NCBI RefSeq assembly: GCF_000723465.1
Contig: NZ_HF545616.1
Span: 1,364,001 to 1,428,000 of the forward strand
Direction: 5' to 3'
Length of the DNA stretch: 64,000 nucleotides
Source of the DNA: Ruminococcus bicirculans (ex Wegman et al. 2014)
Lineage (GTDB): Bacteria; Bacillota; Clostridia; Oscillospirales; Ruminococcaceae
The notes below the pieces were generated by a model. That model did no database searches. It was given only the letters and a program-made list of their open reading frames with translations, and was not told the origin of the DNA. Below are positions 8,068 to 15,834 of the stretch, in pieces (position 1 is the stretch's first letter; every line of letters begins with the position of its first letter). The translations under genes and the position numbers were made by a program.

Positions 8068-8595
8068 ATGCTTGGCGTGTGTATGGCATTGATCGATGAT
8101 GAAAAAGATAAAAAGGCTTTTGAAAAGCTGTATAATAAATACAAAAATAAAGTTCATGCAATATCCTTGAATATATTAAAAAATGAACAACTTGCTGAGG
8201 AATCAACTTCTGACACTTTTTTATCGTTGGCTAAATGTTTTCAAAAAATTAAACATTTAGAATATCACAAATTGGATTATTACATTGTCATAACCAGTAG
8301 GAACATGGCAAAGAATATATCTAAAAAGGAAAAAGAAAATTTAATGACGGTTTCCTACGATGATGATTCTTATTTTGTAAATGAAAATATGTCATGTTAC
8401 GAATTTGAATTTTTGAAAGGTTGCATAAAGAAACTGAAAGTTGACGATCAAGAGATTCTTTATTTAAAGTTTTCGTGTGGACTTGAATATTCTGAAATCT
8501 CAAAAACGCTTGGCATTACATCTGCCACAGCAAGAAAACGTCTGCAGTATGCCAAAAACAGATTGAAGATATTACTTGAAAAGGGTGATTTATAA
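8068..8595 (+). CDS. ECF-type RNA polymerase sigma factor
   Basis: The 175-residue protein has the sigma-70 region 2 helix KAFEKLYNKYKNKVHAISLNIL and a region 4 helix-turn-helix LPEI-like stretch EYSEISKTLGITSATARKRL, with the SPxTAR-type SATARKRLQYAKNRLK end. It would redirect RNA polymerase to stress or cell-surface genes. The ATG at 8068 follows AGGATGTGATGAA; MALIDDE at 8083 is an alternative start. A membrane anti-sigma-like gene follows with one base between stop and start. The pair leads a cassette of exported proteins and an ABC transporter that it probably controls, by inference from position. Confidence 0.85.
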   Translation: MLGVCMALIDDEKDKKAFEKLYNKYKNKVHAISLNILKNEQLAEESTSDTFLSLAKCFQKIKHLEYHKLDYYIVITSRNMAKNISKKEKENLMTVSYDDDSYFVNENMSCYEFEFLKGCIKKLKVDDQEILYLKFSCGLEYSEISKTLGITSATARKRLQYAKNRLKILLEKGDL

Positions 8596-8596
8596 C

Positions 8597-9274
8597 ATGA
8601 ATAATTTTTCATATTTTTCAAAAGCTCTCGATGAAGTCGTAGATGCCAGATTGGATGATTATGTTGAAACTCTTGAAGTAGACAAACGATATGAATTTTC
8701 GGAAAAGTACAATAAAAAAATAAACAAACTTATAAAACACAGAGAAAAGCCGTATTTTACTCTTATATGCACGACCGGCAGACGTGTTGCTTGTTTTGTT
8801 ACAGCATTGTTGATCCTATCATTTTCTTCGCTTAGCGTAAAAGCTGTGAGAGAGGCAGTTTGTAATTTCTTTATGAATATTTTTTCAGACCATACGGAGA
8901 TTATAGCAGACAGTGAAATTGAGAATTCATATCCGCATTCGATTGACGAGGAATATCATATATCTTCACTTCCAAATGGATTTAAACAAGTCGACTATGA
9001 TAAAATGGAAAATTCAATTATAATAACATACTTCAAGGATGATGATTATATCTTTTTTGAACAATACACAAAAGATGCATATCTTAGTAATTATGATAAT
9101 GAACAGTCAACATTTGAATCATATACAGATGAAAACGGACAAGAGTATCTAGTTCATAATACAGATCATGATCATACATTTATATGGGACAATGGTAAAT
9201 ATATTTTTGAAATATGCAGCAACTTAGACAAACGATCTGTGTTGGAATTGTGTGAATCCACAAAAATAAAGTAA
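8597..9274 (+). CDS. Membrane anti-sigma-like protein (DUF4367-type)
   Basis: The 226-residue protein has a charged cytoplasmic N-terminus of about 75 residues, one membrane helix (VACFVTALLILSFSSLSV), and an extracytoplasmic domain. The latter contains the pattern ISSLPNGFKQVDYD and IIITYFKDDDYIFFEQYTK, typical of DUF4367 proteins paired with ECF sigma factors. The ATG at 8597 is the first with a ribosome site (AAAAGGGTGA). Coupling to the sigma gene supports an anti-sigma role. The family name is from memory of the motif. Confidence 0.75.
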   Translation: MNNFSYFSKALDEVVDARLDDYVETLEVDKRYEFSEKYNKKINKLIKHREKPYFTLICTTGRRVACFVTALLILSFSSLSVKAVREAVCNFFMNIFSDHTEIIADSEIENSYPHSIDEEYHISSLPNGFKQVDYDKMENSIIITYFKDDDYIFFEQYTKDAYLSNYDNEQSTFESYTDENGQEYLVHNTDHDHTFIWDNGKYIFEICSNLDKRSVLELCESTKIK

Positions 9275-9318
9275 ATTAATAAAAACATATCACAAACAAA
9301 CAATTTTCATTGTCATAG

Positions 9319-9357
9319 TAGGTGTAGGAGAAAATAAATCTCTTGCACCTATTTTTT
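9319..9357 (+). terminator. Terminator after the sigma/anti-sigma pair
   Basis: A 12-bp stem with one mismatch and one wobble pair (TAGGTGTAGGAG at 9319-9330 with 9340-9351) is followed directly by six T residues. It lies 45 bases after the anti-sigma stop and could also attenuate read-through into the exported-protein genes. Confidence 0.75.
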
Positions 9358-9375
9358 GTGAAAGGAGGAACTTAC

Positions 9376-9805
9376 ATGTAAGCAAAAAGTGATATCTACA
9401 ATTATATCGGTTGTTATTATGCTATGCTTGTCACTTACAGCTTTTGCCGAAACCGAACTGCAAACGCCTTCTGACGATGACATTTCTGTTTGTTATTTAT
9501 ACACAGATAAAATATCAGGTACATTGTCAATCTCCAACAAGGCTGCAACTTGTAAATCCACTGTACGTGGTATTTCAGGTACAACTACTAAAATCGTTAT
9601 AACTCAAACACTTCAGAAGAAAAATGGATCTTCATGGAATAAATACAGTAGTTGGACAAAAACATTCAACAGTTGGTATGCGATTTATTCAAATTCCAAA
9701 GAGTCTTTAAGCAGCGGTACTTATCGTGTAAAGACAGTTGCTAAGGTCTATAATGGCTCTGCCTATGAGACCATAACTATTTACAGCAAAACAGCGTCCT
9801 GCTAA
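9376..9805 (+). CDS. Small exported protein with frameshift at the start codon (DUF6147-like)
   Basis: The open frame from a GTG at 9389 encodes a signal peptide (ISTIISVVIMLCLSLTAFA) and a ~110-residue mature beta-rich domain. That domain contains SGTTTKIVITQTLQKKNGSSW and SSGTYRVKTVAKVYNGSAYE, resembling DUF6147-type secreted proteins of Ruminococcus. The expected start is the ATG at 9376, six or seven bases after AAAGGAGG, but it reads ATG TAA. Removing the single T after ATG would give MKQKVISTIISVVIML, an ideal signal peptide. So the gene carries a 1-base insertion, or starts at the poorly placed GTG 20 bases from the ribosome site. Confidence 0.65.
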
Positions 9806-9831
9806 AATAATAGGCTGTGCACAGAAAGGAC

Positions 9832-9857
9832 AGGTGATTCCAATGCAGTAATAAAAT
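9832..9857 (+). repeat. Conserved 26-nt block upstream of exported-protein gene, copy 1
   Basis: The block has AGGTGATTCCAATGCAG followed by TA and ATAAAAT. It matches 33108-33133 at 23 of 26 positions. Each copy contains a ribosome-site-like AGGTG and a minimal reading frame, here ATG CAG TAA. Each lies about 100-135 bases before one of the two related exported-protein genes. Confidence 0.7.
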
Positions 9858-9887
9858 TTATATAATCCAAAATCAAAAAACAAAACA

Positions 9888-9916
9888 TTGACATTCAAAT
9901 ATTTGGATGTTATAAT
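9888..9916 (+). promoter_or_regulatory. Promoter for exported protein 9934-10368
   Basis: A perfect -35 TTGACA (9888-9893) and perfect -10 TATAAT (9911-9916) are 17 bases apart. The start would lie near 9923, only about 11 bases before the ATG at 9934, and there is no clear Shine-Dalgarno. The transcript would be nearly leaderless. Confidence 0.75.
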
Positions 9917-9933
9917 AAGAAAGAACGTTTAAT

Positions 9934-10368
9934 ATGAAAAAGATCGTTAAGAGAATCGCAGCTATGGGTGCTGCTGTTATGATGATGAGTTCTATGGCTA
10001 TTGGGGCGAGTGCGTATGAAGCCATAAAATACGGCAGAGCAGTTGGTGGTTCTGGCTCAAATGCTTATATTTCATGTTTTGTAACAGGAATAAGAACAAA
10101 TTCAACTGTAGCTGGTCAAGCTTGGACTAGGACATCAAGTAACAATAACAATGTTTACAATCCAAATTGTAAATACAGCGGTTATGTTTATGCAAGTGCC
10201 TCTGTTGGTGGTACTGGTTGTGGATCATCTCATTCTGACACAGGTAAAATTGAGCATTCGTTTGGGTTAAAAGGTTGTACATCTTCAAAGTTAGTAAAAA
10301 CTGTACATATTTATAATGATAAGGTACATGGCAATTACAGCACAACGCTTTCCGTTGATAGTCAATAA
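9934..10368 (+). CDS. Small exported protein, bacteriocin-like layout
   Basis: The 144-residue precursor has a classic signal peptide (KKIVKRIAAMGAAVMMM then GASAY) almost the same as that of 33243-33611. The mature ~115 residues are rich in Gly, Ser, Thr, Asn and Tyr, with five or so cysteines (ISCF, NPNC, TGCG, KGCT) that could form disulphides. There is no lipobox or sorting signal, so it should be released. It is followed by a membrane-anchored propeller-like protein and an ABC exporter. I do not recognise the family; a bacteriocin or structural secreted protein are both possible. Confidence 0.75.
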   Translation: MKKIVKRIAAMGAAVMMMSSMAIGASAYEAIKYGRAVGGSGSNAYISCFVTGIRTNSTVAGQAWTRTSSNNNNVYNPNCKYSGYVYASASVGGTGCGSSHSDTGKIEHSFGLKGCTSSKLVKTVHIYNDKVHGNYSTTLSVDSQ

Positions 10369-10387
10369 TAGAACTTGAGTGTGAATT

Positions 10388-11590
10388 ATGAAAACTAAAA
10401 TTATTATCGCAACAGCCGCAGTTATAATTGCCGCAGTTGCAGTTACACTTTTCATTTCTCTTGGCACAAAATCCGATAAGGCGGTTTCTTTTGAAAAGGG
10501 TCAACAAGAACTTTCTGCTTCTCCCACAAACCTTTTGTGTCCTGAAGCTTCTTCTACTGCATTTGCAAACAATTTTGTGTATTACAAAACCTATGACGGC
10601 ATTGCAGAATATGATATCGAATCCGACAGCCTTGCAATGATAAAGGTCAAGCTTCAAGAGTATTCAAACTTGTCCTGCTATACCATATATGACGGCGTTA
10701 TATACGCTGTAAGGTCAGTGTATAATTCTGCTACGCAAAAAGAAGATTACAGCATTGTCACAGTGGATTACAACAGCGGTGAAGTCACGGAAGTGTATTC
10801 TGCACCAAAGGACAGCATATTAGGCTGTATGTCTATGGACAAAGACGGAGATATCTATTTTGTTGAGGGCAAATACAAAAAGAGCGAGACCGACGAGAAC
10901 GGATTCAGCACAGGCTATTCGCTATATAAATACGCTCTCAAAAACTCTGACAAAAGCGAGATAACAAAAGCCAATACCTATTACATAAGCGACGGCAAGC
11001 TTTATTTTACAAGGCTTTGCCCAAAGACGGATACAGTCCGCCTATTTATAGCTCCACTTTCAGACCCTCAGAACGTCAAGGATACAGGCATTGATGTTGG
11101 CTCTCAGATAAGCGAAAATACGCCGTATATGTATTATCCGACCGACGGAGATGTGTATTACTCTAATGGCGAAAACAAGCTGTATAGGTATAATGAGGAT
11201 AATGAAAAAAGTGACACAGTTTGCACTTTTAAAGACAAATCTTTTGTAAGATATTTTCAGTATTTCAATAACACTATGATAGTGCTTGTTCGTGAGCCAA
11301 ATGATAATGGCAAAATGTATCAGTATGTGCTTTATTATCTTGATAACGATAATAAACCGCAGAAGATAATTGATGATGCTAAGCTCAATGAAAAGTATTT
11401 TTACGGCTATGAGTATATCGACTATATGACGATATTCAATAACTGTGAGGATTATTTCCTGCTTTCGACCTATGATCCCGACGCTGATACAGCCGCTTAT
11501 CTTGTGGATAAAGATTTTAAACTGCACAAGTTTATTTCAAACGGCGAATGGGATTATGATACATATGCAGAGATACAGTCAGAAATGTAA
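10388..11590 (+). CDS. Membrane-anchored beta-propeller-like protein
   Basis: The 400-residue protein has an N-terminal anchor (IIIATAAVIIAAVAVTLFIS) and an extracytoplasmic domain of repeated Tyr/Asp-rich strands such as NFVYYKTYDGIAEYD, GDIYFVEG, DGKLYFTR and GDVYYSNGENKLYRYN. These are typical of DUF5050-type propellers. No lipobox cysteine is present, unlike its counterpart at 33697-34860. It lies 20 bases after the exported-protein gene and just before the ABC permeases, so it may bind the exported product at the membrane. That role is inferred. Confidence 0.7.
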   Translation: MKTKIIIATAAVIIAAVAVTLFISLGTKSDKAVSFEKGQQELSASPTNLLCPEASSTAFANNFVYYKTYDGIAEYDIESDSLAMIKVKLQEYSNLSCYTIYDGVIYAVRSVYNSATQKEDYSIVTVDYNSGEVTEVYSAPKDSILGCMSMDKDGDIYFVEGKYKKSETDENGFSTGYSLYKYALKNSDKSEITKANTYYISDGKLYFTRLCPKTDTVRLFIAPLSDPQNVKDTGIDVGSQISENTPYMYYPTDGDVYYSNGENKLYRYNEDNEKSDTVCTFKDKSFVRYFQYFNNTMIVLVREPNDNGKMYQYVLYYLDNDNKPQKIIDDAKLNEKYFYGYEYIDYMTIFNNCEDYFLLSTYDPDADTAAYLVDKDFKLHKFISNGEWDYDTYAEIQSEM

Positions 11591-11616
11591 GAGCTTGATA
11601 TTTGAGGTGTGACGAT

Positions 11617-12816
11617 TTGAAACTTCTCAGATTTATGATAAGAAAAGATATGGCGAAGTCAGCTTTGATAAGCTTATTGCTGGCTTTGCTTTCCTGCGCC
11701 TTTTTGATATCTGTACTCAGACCCTCTTATGCTTATGGTGAAAAATACATGACCTATCTTAAAGGCGACTCGGAAACTGTAAGCCAAGACGCTCAAAAGC
11801 TTGCTGATGAGCAAAACGCTCTTAACAACGAGATAAACGACTATCAGAATAACCACAACACAGGCGGTGTAAAGCAGGCTGAATTGCCTGTGGAGCTTGA
11901 GGAAAAGATAATAGATTTTTCTCAGAAAAATTCTCAGGCTGGTGTGGGTCTTGACAGTATGTTTTCTCTTATTGAAGGGCAGCTTTACGCTCAGCAAAAC
12001 TCTTTGAAGCTCATATCCGAGCGTGTGAGAGGTTACAGCCGAAATGCAAGACGTGGCGTTACGGATGAGTATTCTTTGAAGCTTTCCGACAAGCTCATCA
12101 GCGATTACAACGCCGTGATAACAGACCTAAAAAAGTCGGACGATATCATTGACACCAGAGCCGCTGACGGCTTTGAAAACTATATGTCATCGGAAATTTT
12201 GATACCGTTCGGCGTTTATTTGCTTCTTTTCAGCATATTTTCATCAGAGATACAAAGCGGCAGGATAAAAAGCTTTGGAATAACCAAAACGGGCGTGAGG
12301 AAATTCTCACTTTTCAAGCTTTGTACCGGCTTTGTTGCTGTAATAATTCTTGTTTTGATAATTTACACTGTGGATATTATAACTCTTTTTATTTACGATA
12401 CAAACGGCATTAAACTTGATATGCCATTGCAATATCTGAGCGGTTTTGAACTAAGTTCGGCGAATATGAGCTTTGGCGGATATCTAGTTGCAGTATTTGC
12501 CGCAAAACTTGTTTATGCGCTTTTCACCGCAAGTATTGTTATGTTTCTTTCAATGCTTTGCAGAAAGACCATACTTGCAGGAGCTGTCTGTCTTGTGCCA
12601 ATATTTGTACCATTATATCTGAAAACCACAAGTTTTTCCAATCCTGCCGTTGACATTTTAACAGGCAATTACACCAATATGCTCAATGACACAGGTTATA
12701 TGAATTTCTGGGGAATACCTGCACGAGAATACGTTGTTTATTTTGCTATCATATTCATCATGACCGCATTTTTTGTCGCAGGGACATATCTCCTTGCTGA
12801 AAGGCAGGTGGGATAA
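11617..12816 (+). CDS. ABC transporter permease (first of two)
   Basis: The protein of about 399 residues has one N-terminal membrane helix (SALISLLLALLSCAFLISVL). A long extracytoplasmic helical region with coiled-coil character (residues ~45-190) follows, and then about five membrane helices, an ABC-2-like layout. A TTG at 11617, seven bases after GAGGTG, is the best start; the ATG at 11635 and TTG at 11602 are alternatives. The stop overlaps the next ATG by one base. The partner permease and ATPase follow, so the three should form one transporter. Confidence 0.75.
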   Translation: MKLLRFMIRKDMAKSALISLLLALLSCAFLISVLRPSYAYGEKYMTYLKGDSETVSQDAQKLADEQNALNNEINDYQNNHNTGGVKQAELPVELEEKIIDFSQKNSQAGVGLDSMFSLIEGQLYAQQNSLKLISERVRGYSRNARRGVTDEYSLKLSDKLISDYNAVITDLKKSDDIIDTRAADGFENYMSSEILIPFGVYLLLFSIFSSEIQSGRIKSFGITKTGVRKFSLFKLCTGFVAVIILVLIIYTVDIITLFIYDTNGIKLDMPLQYLSGFELSSANMSFGGYLVAVFAAKLVYALFTASIVMFLSMLCRKTILAGAVCLVPIFVPLYLKTTSFSNPAVDILTGNYTNMLNDTGYMNFWGIPAREYVVYFAIIFIMTAFFVAGTYLLAERQVG

Positions 12817-13910
12817 TGAAAAGTATGTATAGTTATCAGACTTCACGGCTAATAAAGAAATTCTGGCTGCTTTTTGTCATAGTGATAATTTTTTCAGCTT
12901 CCGCAAAATTCACAGTGTATCGGAGCTTTGTTTCTTCAAATAATCTTACCTATATGAACAAAGAAACGGCGGAGATATACAATGAACTTATAGAAAATTC
13001 CGCAGATAAGACCCTTGAACAGTGTGACGAATACATAACGGAATATGAGATGAGAAGTTACGCAAGCGGTTATAATAATAACATTACAGCCGCCGTGAAC
13101 AAATATAAAACAGAGCTTCGCAGTTGTTTTATGGTCGAAAGCATCAGAAGCTATGCACGCACGGGAAGAGGTCTAACAGACGCTAATATTCCCTCTGACC
13201 TTGTGAAAAACAGCCGACTTTACGCCGCCTTTCCAACACCGCAGGTGATAAATGACGAGCCGTTTTTGAAGTTTCTTGAATTGCAGGCGGTAGATATCAT
13301 GCCTATATTTGTGCTTCTGCTTGTGGGCGTTTTTGTTGCAGATAGTTATGAAAAGAGAATGGATCAGCAGATAAAGATATCTAAAAATTCGTCAGCGTTT
13401 TTTAAGTCACGGGAGATAATTTTATCAGTGGCGATATTTATAATGTTCACACTGAGCTTTTTTGCAGACCTTATTATAAGCGGAACATTACATCAGAGCA
13501 AGTACAGCACCTCATCTTTACAAAGCGTGTGGCAATTTGACCTTGCGCCTTTAATGCTAACTGTTAGAGGCACAATAATATGGCTATATGTCACAAGGCT
13601 TATGTCGCTTTTTATAACCTACGGCATTTTCGTGCTTGTGGCAAAGCAAGTGCGCTCTGTGAAAAAATATGTTATGCTGACCTCTGGGCTGATAGCGGTC
13701 ATGTCCGCCGCCGCACATTATGTGGGAGCACTTTCGCCTTATATGTTTGCGGCTGTCACAAGCGTAAATGGGCAGCTTAACAACCTTGACTATATGAGGG
13801 CTTTTGATTGTTCGGAAGCGGTAGCTGTATTCATATATCTTGCAGCGATTTTGAGCGGACTGACTGCATGGAGATACAGCGGATATTATGAAAAAAGCTT
13901 TGACCGATAA
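12816..13910 (+). CDS. ABC transporter permease (second of two)
   Basis: The 364-residue protein has the same arrangement as its neighbour: an N-terminal helix (FWLLFVIVIIFSASAKF), a large extracytoplasmic loop, then several helices (MPIFVLLLVGVFVADSY, IILSVAIFIMFTLSFFADLI and others). The ATG overlaps the previous stop as TAATG, implying coupled translation. It probably pairs with the upstream permease as a heterodimeric membrane part. No substrate can be assigned from sequence. Confidence 0.75.
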   Translation: MKSMYSYQTSRLIKKFWLLFVIVIIFSASAKFTVYRSFVSSNNLTYMNKETAEIYNELIENSADKTLEQCDEYITEYEMRSYASGYNNNITAAVNKYKTELRSCFMVESIRSYARTGRGLTDANIPSDLVKNSRLYAAFPTPQVINDEPFLKFLELQAVDIMPIFVLLLVGVFVADSYEKRMDQQIKISKNSSAFFKSREIILSVAIFIMFTLSFFADLIISGTLHQSKYSTSSLQSVWQFDLAPLMLTVRGTIIWLYVTRLMSLFITYGIFVLVAKQVRSVKKYVMLTSGLIAVMSAAAHYVGALSPYMFAAVTSVNGQLNNLDYMRAFDCSEAVAVFIYLAAILSGLTAWRYSGYYEKSFDR

Positions 13911-13924
13911 GGAGTGGTGATGAT

Positions 13925-14779
13925 ATGAGCGTTTTAAGAGTAGAAAACTTATCCAAAAGATACGGCAAAAAGCAGGTGCTCAAGGGCATAACCTGCGAAT
14001 TTCATACGGGCATAAACGCTTTGCTTGGACCAAACGGCGCAGGCAAGACCACCATAATGAACTGCATATCGGGCGTGATAAAAAAGTCGGGCGGCAGCGT
14101 GACCCTTGACGGGCAGGACGTTTTTGAAATGGGCGAGAAATATCGTGAAAAGCTGAGCTTTCAGTTTCAGTATCAGCCATTTTATCCAAGCTACACCGCC
14201 CATGAATTTCTCAGATTTTCGGCTCTGTTAAAAGGAATGCCTGAGCCGCTTATTGAGGACGAGATAAGACGTGTGCTGGGGCTTGTGAATCTGTCTGAAA
14301 ATCTTGATGACAAGATAAAGTCATTTTCTGGCGGAATGAAACAGCGCCTTGCCATTGCACAGACTATCCTTAACTCCCCCGAGATACTGATTTTTGACGA
14401 GCCTTCTGCTGGTCTTGACCCATTTGAGCGTGAGCAGTTCAAGCGGATAATGGTGAAGCTCAAAGAAACAAGCATTATAATAATCTCAACACACATCGTT
14501 TCCGACATCGACACTATAACAGACGATCTTATCATCTTGAATAAAGGCTCAGTTATTGCAAATGACAGCCCAGAGGCGCTTTTTGAGCACATAAGGGGTA
14601 TGGTTTGGGATATTCCGAAAGCGGACATCGGTCTGCTGCCTATCGAGAACATTTATTATGAGGATACGAAGTCGAAGACTATCTCAAAGACAAAGCCCAC
14701 CCCTAACGCTGTTATGAGCGAGCCGACTATGAATGATCTTTATTTCTGCGGACAGCTTGACGGGGGAGTGTTTGAGTGA
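13925..14779 (+). CDS. ABC transporter ATP-binding protein
   Basis: The 284-residue ATPase has Walker A GPNGAGKTT, Q-loop QPFYPSY, signature SGGMKQR, Walker B ILIFDEPSAGLD and H-loop STHIVSD, and should be active. The C-terminal ~70 residues form the extra domain common in export-type ATPases of this class. A GGAGTGGTGATG ribosome site precedes the ATG. It closes the operon that runs from the exported protein through the two permeases. Confidence 0.9.
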   Translation: MSVLRVENLSKRYGKKQVLKGITCEFHTGINALLGPNGAGKTTIMNCISGVIKKSGGSVTLDGQDVFEMGEKYREKLSFQFQYQPFYPSYTAHEFLRFSALLKGMPEPLIEDEIRRVLGLVNLSENLDDKIKSFSGGMKQRLAIAQTILNSPEILIFDEPSAGLDPFEREQFKRIMVKLKETSIIIISTHIVSDIDTITDDLIILNKGSVIANDSPEALFEHIRGMVWDIPKADIGLLPIENIYYEDTKSKTISKTKPTPNAVMSEPTMNDLYFCGQLDGGVFE

Positions 14780-14883
14780 GGAGATAATTCAGATAATGAT
14801 GTCAACTCTGAACGATAGTTGCCTCTTATCTTCAGTAATTAGGCTTTGTCCTCTGCGAAAAAATTGTAATGAAAGGATAGAAT

Positions 14884-15412
14884 ATGCTTATAAACCACAA
14901 CCAAAATATGCTTTGTCTTGATGAATTTGATATACTTGAACTGCGTGAAAATGCAGATGAGTGTGATTATCTTTTTGTTGTTTCGCCTAAAATTGAAACA
15001 AAGATATGCACTAAATAATGAACATTATACAGCTCTTAAGATAAGAGGTCACAAACATCTGTGTAAAGACTGTGGAAGTATTTTTGTTGACAGATTCAAT
15101 ACACTTGATCTTTGCTCAAAAATGACTAACAGACTTAGGTGCAAGATCCAGCAATTATCATTAACAAAACCATTTAAGCATATTGCAAGAGACGGGAAAT
15201 GTTATTCATTTGAAATTCTAAGAGGAAAGGTTCTTTATGGTCAAGCCTATAAAACCAAAGCCATTTTTTCTTATAATAAATTTTCGCCGACAATACACTA
15301 TGTAACTGATCCTTCGAACCGCTCGTCATTAAATATGATTCAAAATCTTATGGATTTGTACAAACAGATATCAGGAGCTGATGTTGATAGGTTAAAATTA
15401 GGACTGTTCTGA
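14884..15412 (+). pseudogene. ISL3-family transposase remnant
   Basis: Two frames together resemble the N-terminal part of ISL3 transposases. The frame from ATG 14884 gives MLCLDEFDILELRENADECD and stops at 15018. The frame that overlaps it carries the zinc-finger-like HKHLCKDCGSIFVDRF and a basic helical segment LTKPFKHIARD. The first CxxC pair is lost and the long DDE domain is missing. The last ~70 residues do not look like transposase and may come from other DNA joined by deletion. No terminal repeats were found. Confidence 0.6.
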
Positions 15413-15416
15413 ATAG

Positions 15417-15455
15417 AATAAGCTGCCACAGATTTTTCTGTAGCAGCTTATTTTT
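15417..15455 (+). terminator. Terminator between convergent genes
   Basis: A long stem (AATAAGCTGC at 15417-15426 with its complement, plus inner ACAG/CTGT) is followed by TTTTTGTTTG. It ends the rightward accessory transcript; the opposite side is A-rich enough for some leftward use. Confidence 0.8.
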
Positions 15456-15462
15456 GTTTGTG

Positions 15463-15675
15463 CTATTTCTTCTTGCGAAGATATCCGTCATCATCATATT
15501 TCTTAGCTATATGCTGTGCAGCTTGCCAATCGCCCCATTTGTCTACAGCCTTATCCCAAAGTTTATCTATTTGCTTTGGCGGAACGTATTCCAGATTGCC
15601 ATATATTATTTCCATTTCTCTTTTGGTATAATGTTGCGACCTGACTATATACCAAAAATCATCAAGATCGATCAA
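15463..15675 (-). CDS. Small hypothetical protein, TTG start
   Basis: The 70-residue protein is charged and Trp-rich, with FWYIVRSQHYTKREMEIIYG and DKLWDKAVDKWGDWQAAQHI. The TTG at 15675 is six bases after GAGGGTG and no ATG lies upstream in frame. A TATAAT-like box on the minus strand at about 15712 supports leftward transcription. I do not recognise the family. It lies inside the region bounded by the 24-bp inverted repeats. Confidence 0.6.
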   Translation of the reverse strand: MIDLDDFWYIVRSQHYTKREMEIIYGNLEYVPPKQIDKLWDKAVDKWGDWQAAQHIAKKYDDDGYLRKKK

Positions 15676-15745
15676 GTTTTACACCCTCTTTTTTTATTTA
15701 ATGCAATACTATATTATATCATACTTTCTAAAAAAGTTTACATTT

Positions 15746-15769
15746 ATCAACACGGAAGTTGAAATAGCC
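15746..15769 (-). repeat. 24-bp exact inverted repeat, right copy
   Basis: This copy is the exact reverse complement of 7930-7953. The plus strand begins ATCAACACGGAAGTTGAA and contains the TCAAC-N6-GTTGA palindrome. It sits between the small leftward gene and the terminator of the arylsulfotransferase operon, marking the right edge of the cassette. Confidence 0.85.
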
Positions 15770-15787
15770 TAAACTCTCTGCAGTCTT

Positions 15788-15821
15788 AAAAAAAGCAGCC
15801 TCGTTTTACAGAAGCTGCCTT
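15788..15821 (-). terminator. Terminator of the sulfur-type operon
   Basis: On the minus strand an 8-bp stem with one wobble pair (AAGGCAGC at 15821-15814 with GCTGCTTT) is followed by a T run. It lies just after the arylsulfotransferase-like stop codon. Confidence 0.8.
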
Positions 15822-15834
15822 ATGTATATTAATT

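Noticed and set aside
14780-14883. A gene between the ABC ATPase and the ISL3 remnant
   Set aside because: The short open frames here lack ribosome sites and family motifs.
7930-15769. Reading the 24-bp repeats as transposon ends
   Set aside because: No transposase or recombinase is intact between them and no target duplication flanks them, so a recombination site or operator is left open instead.
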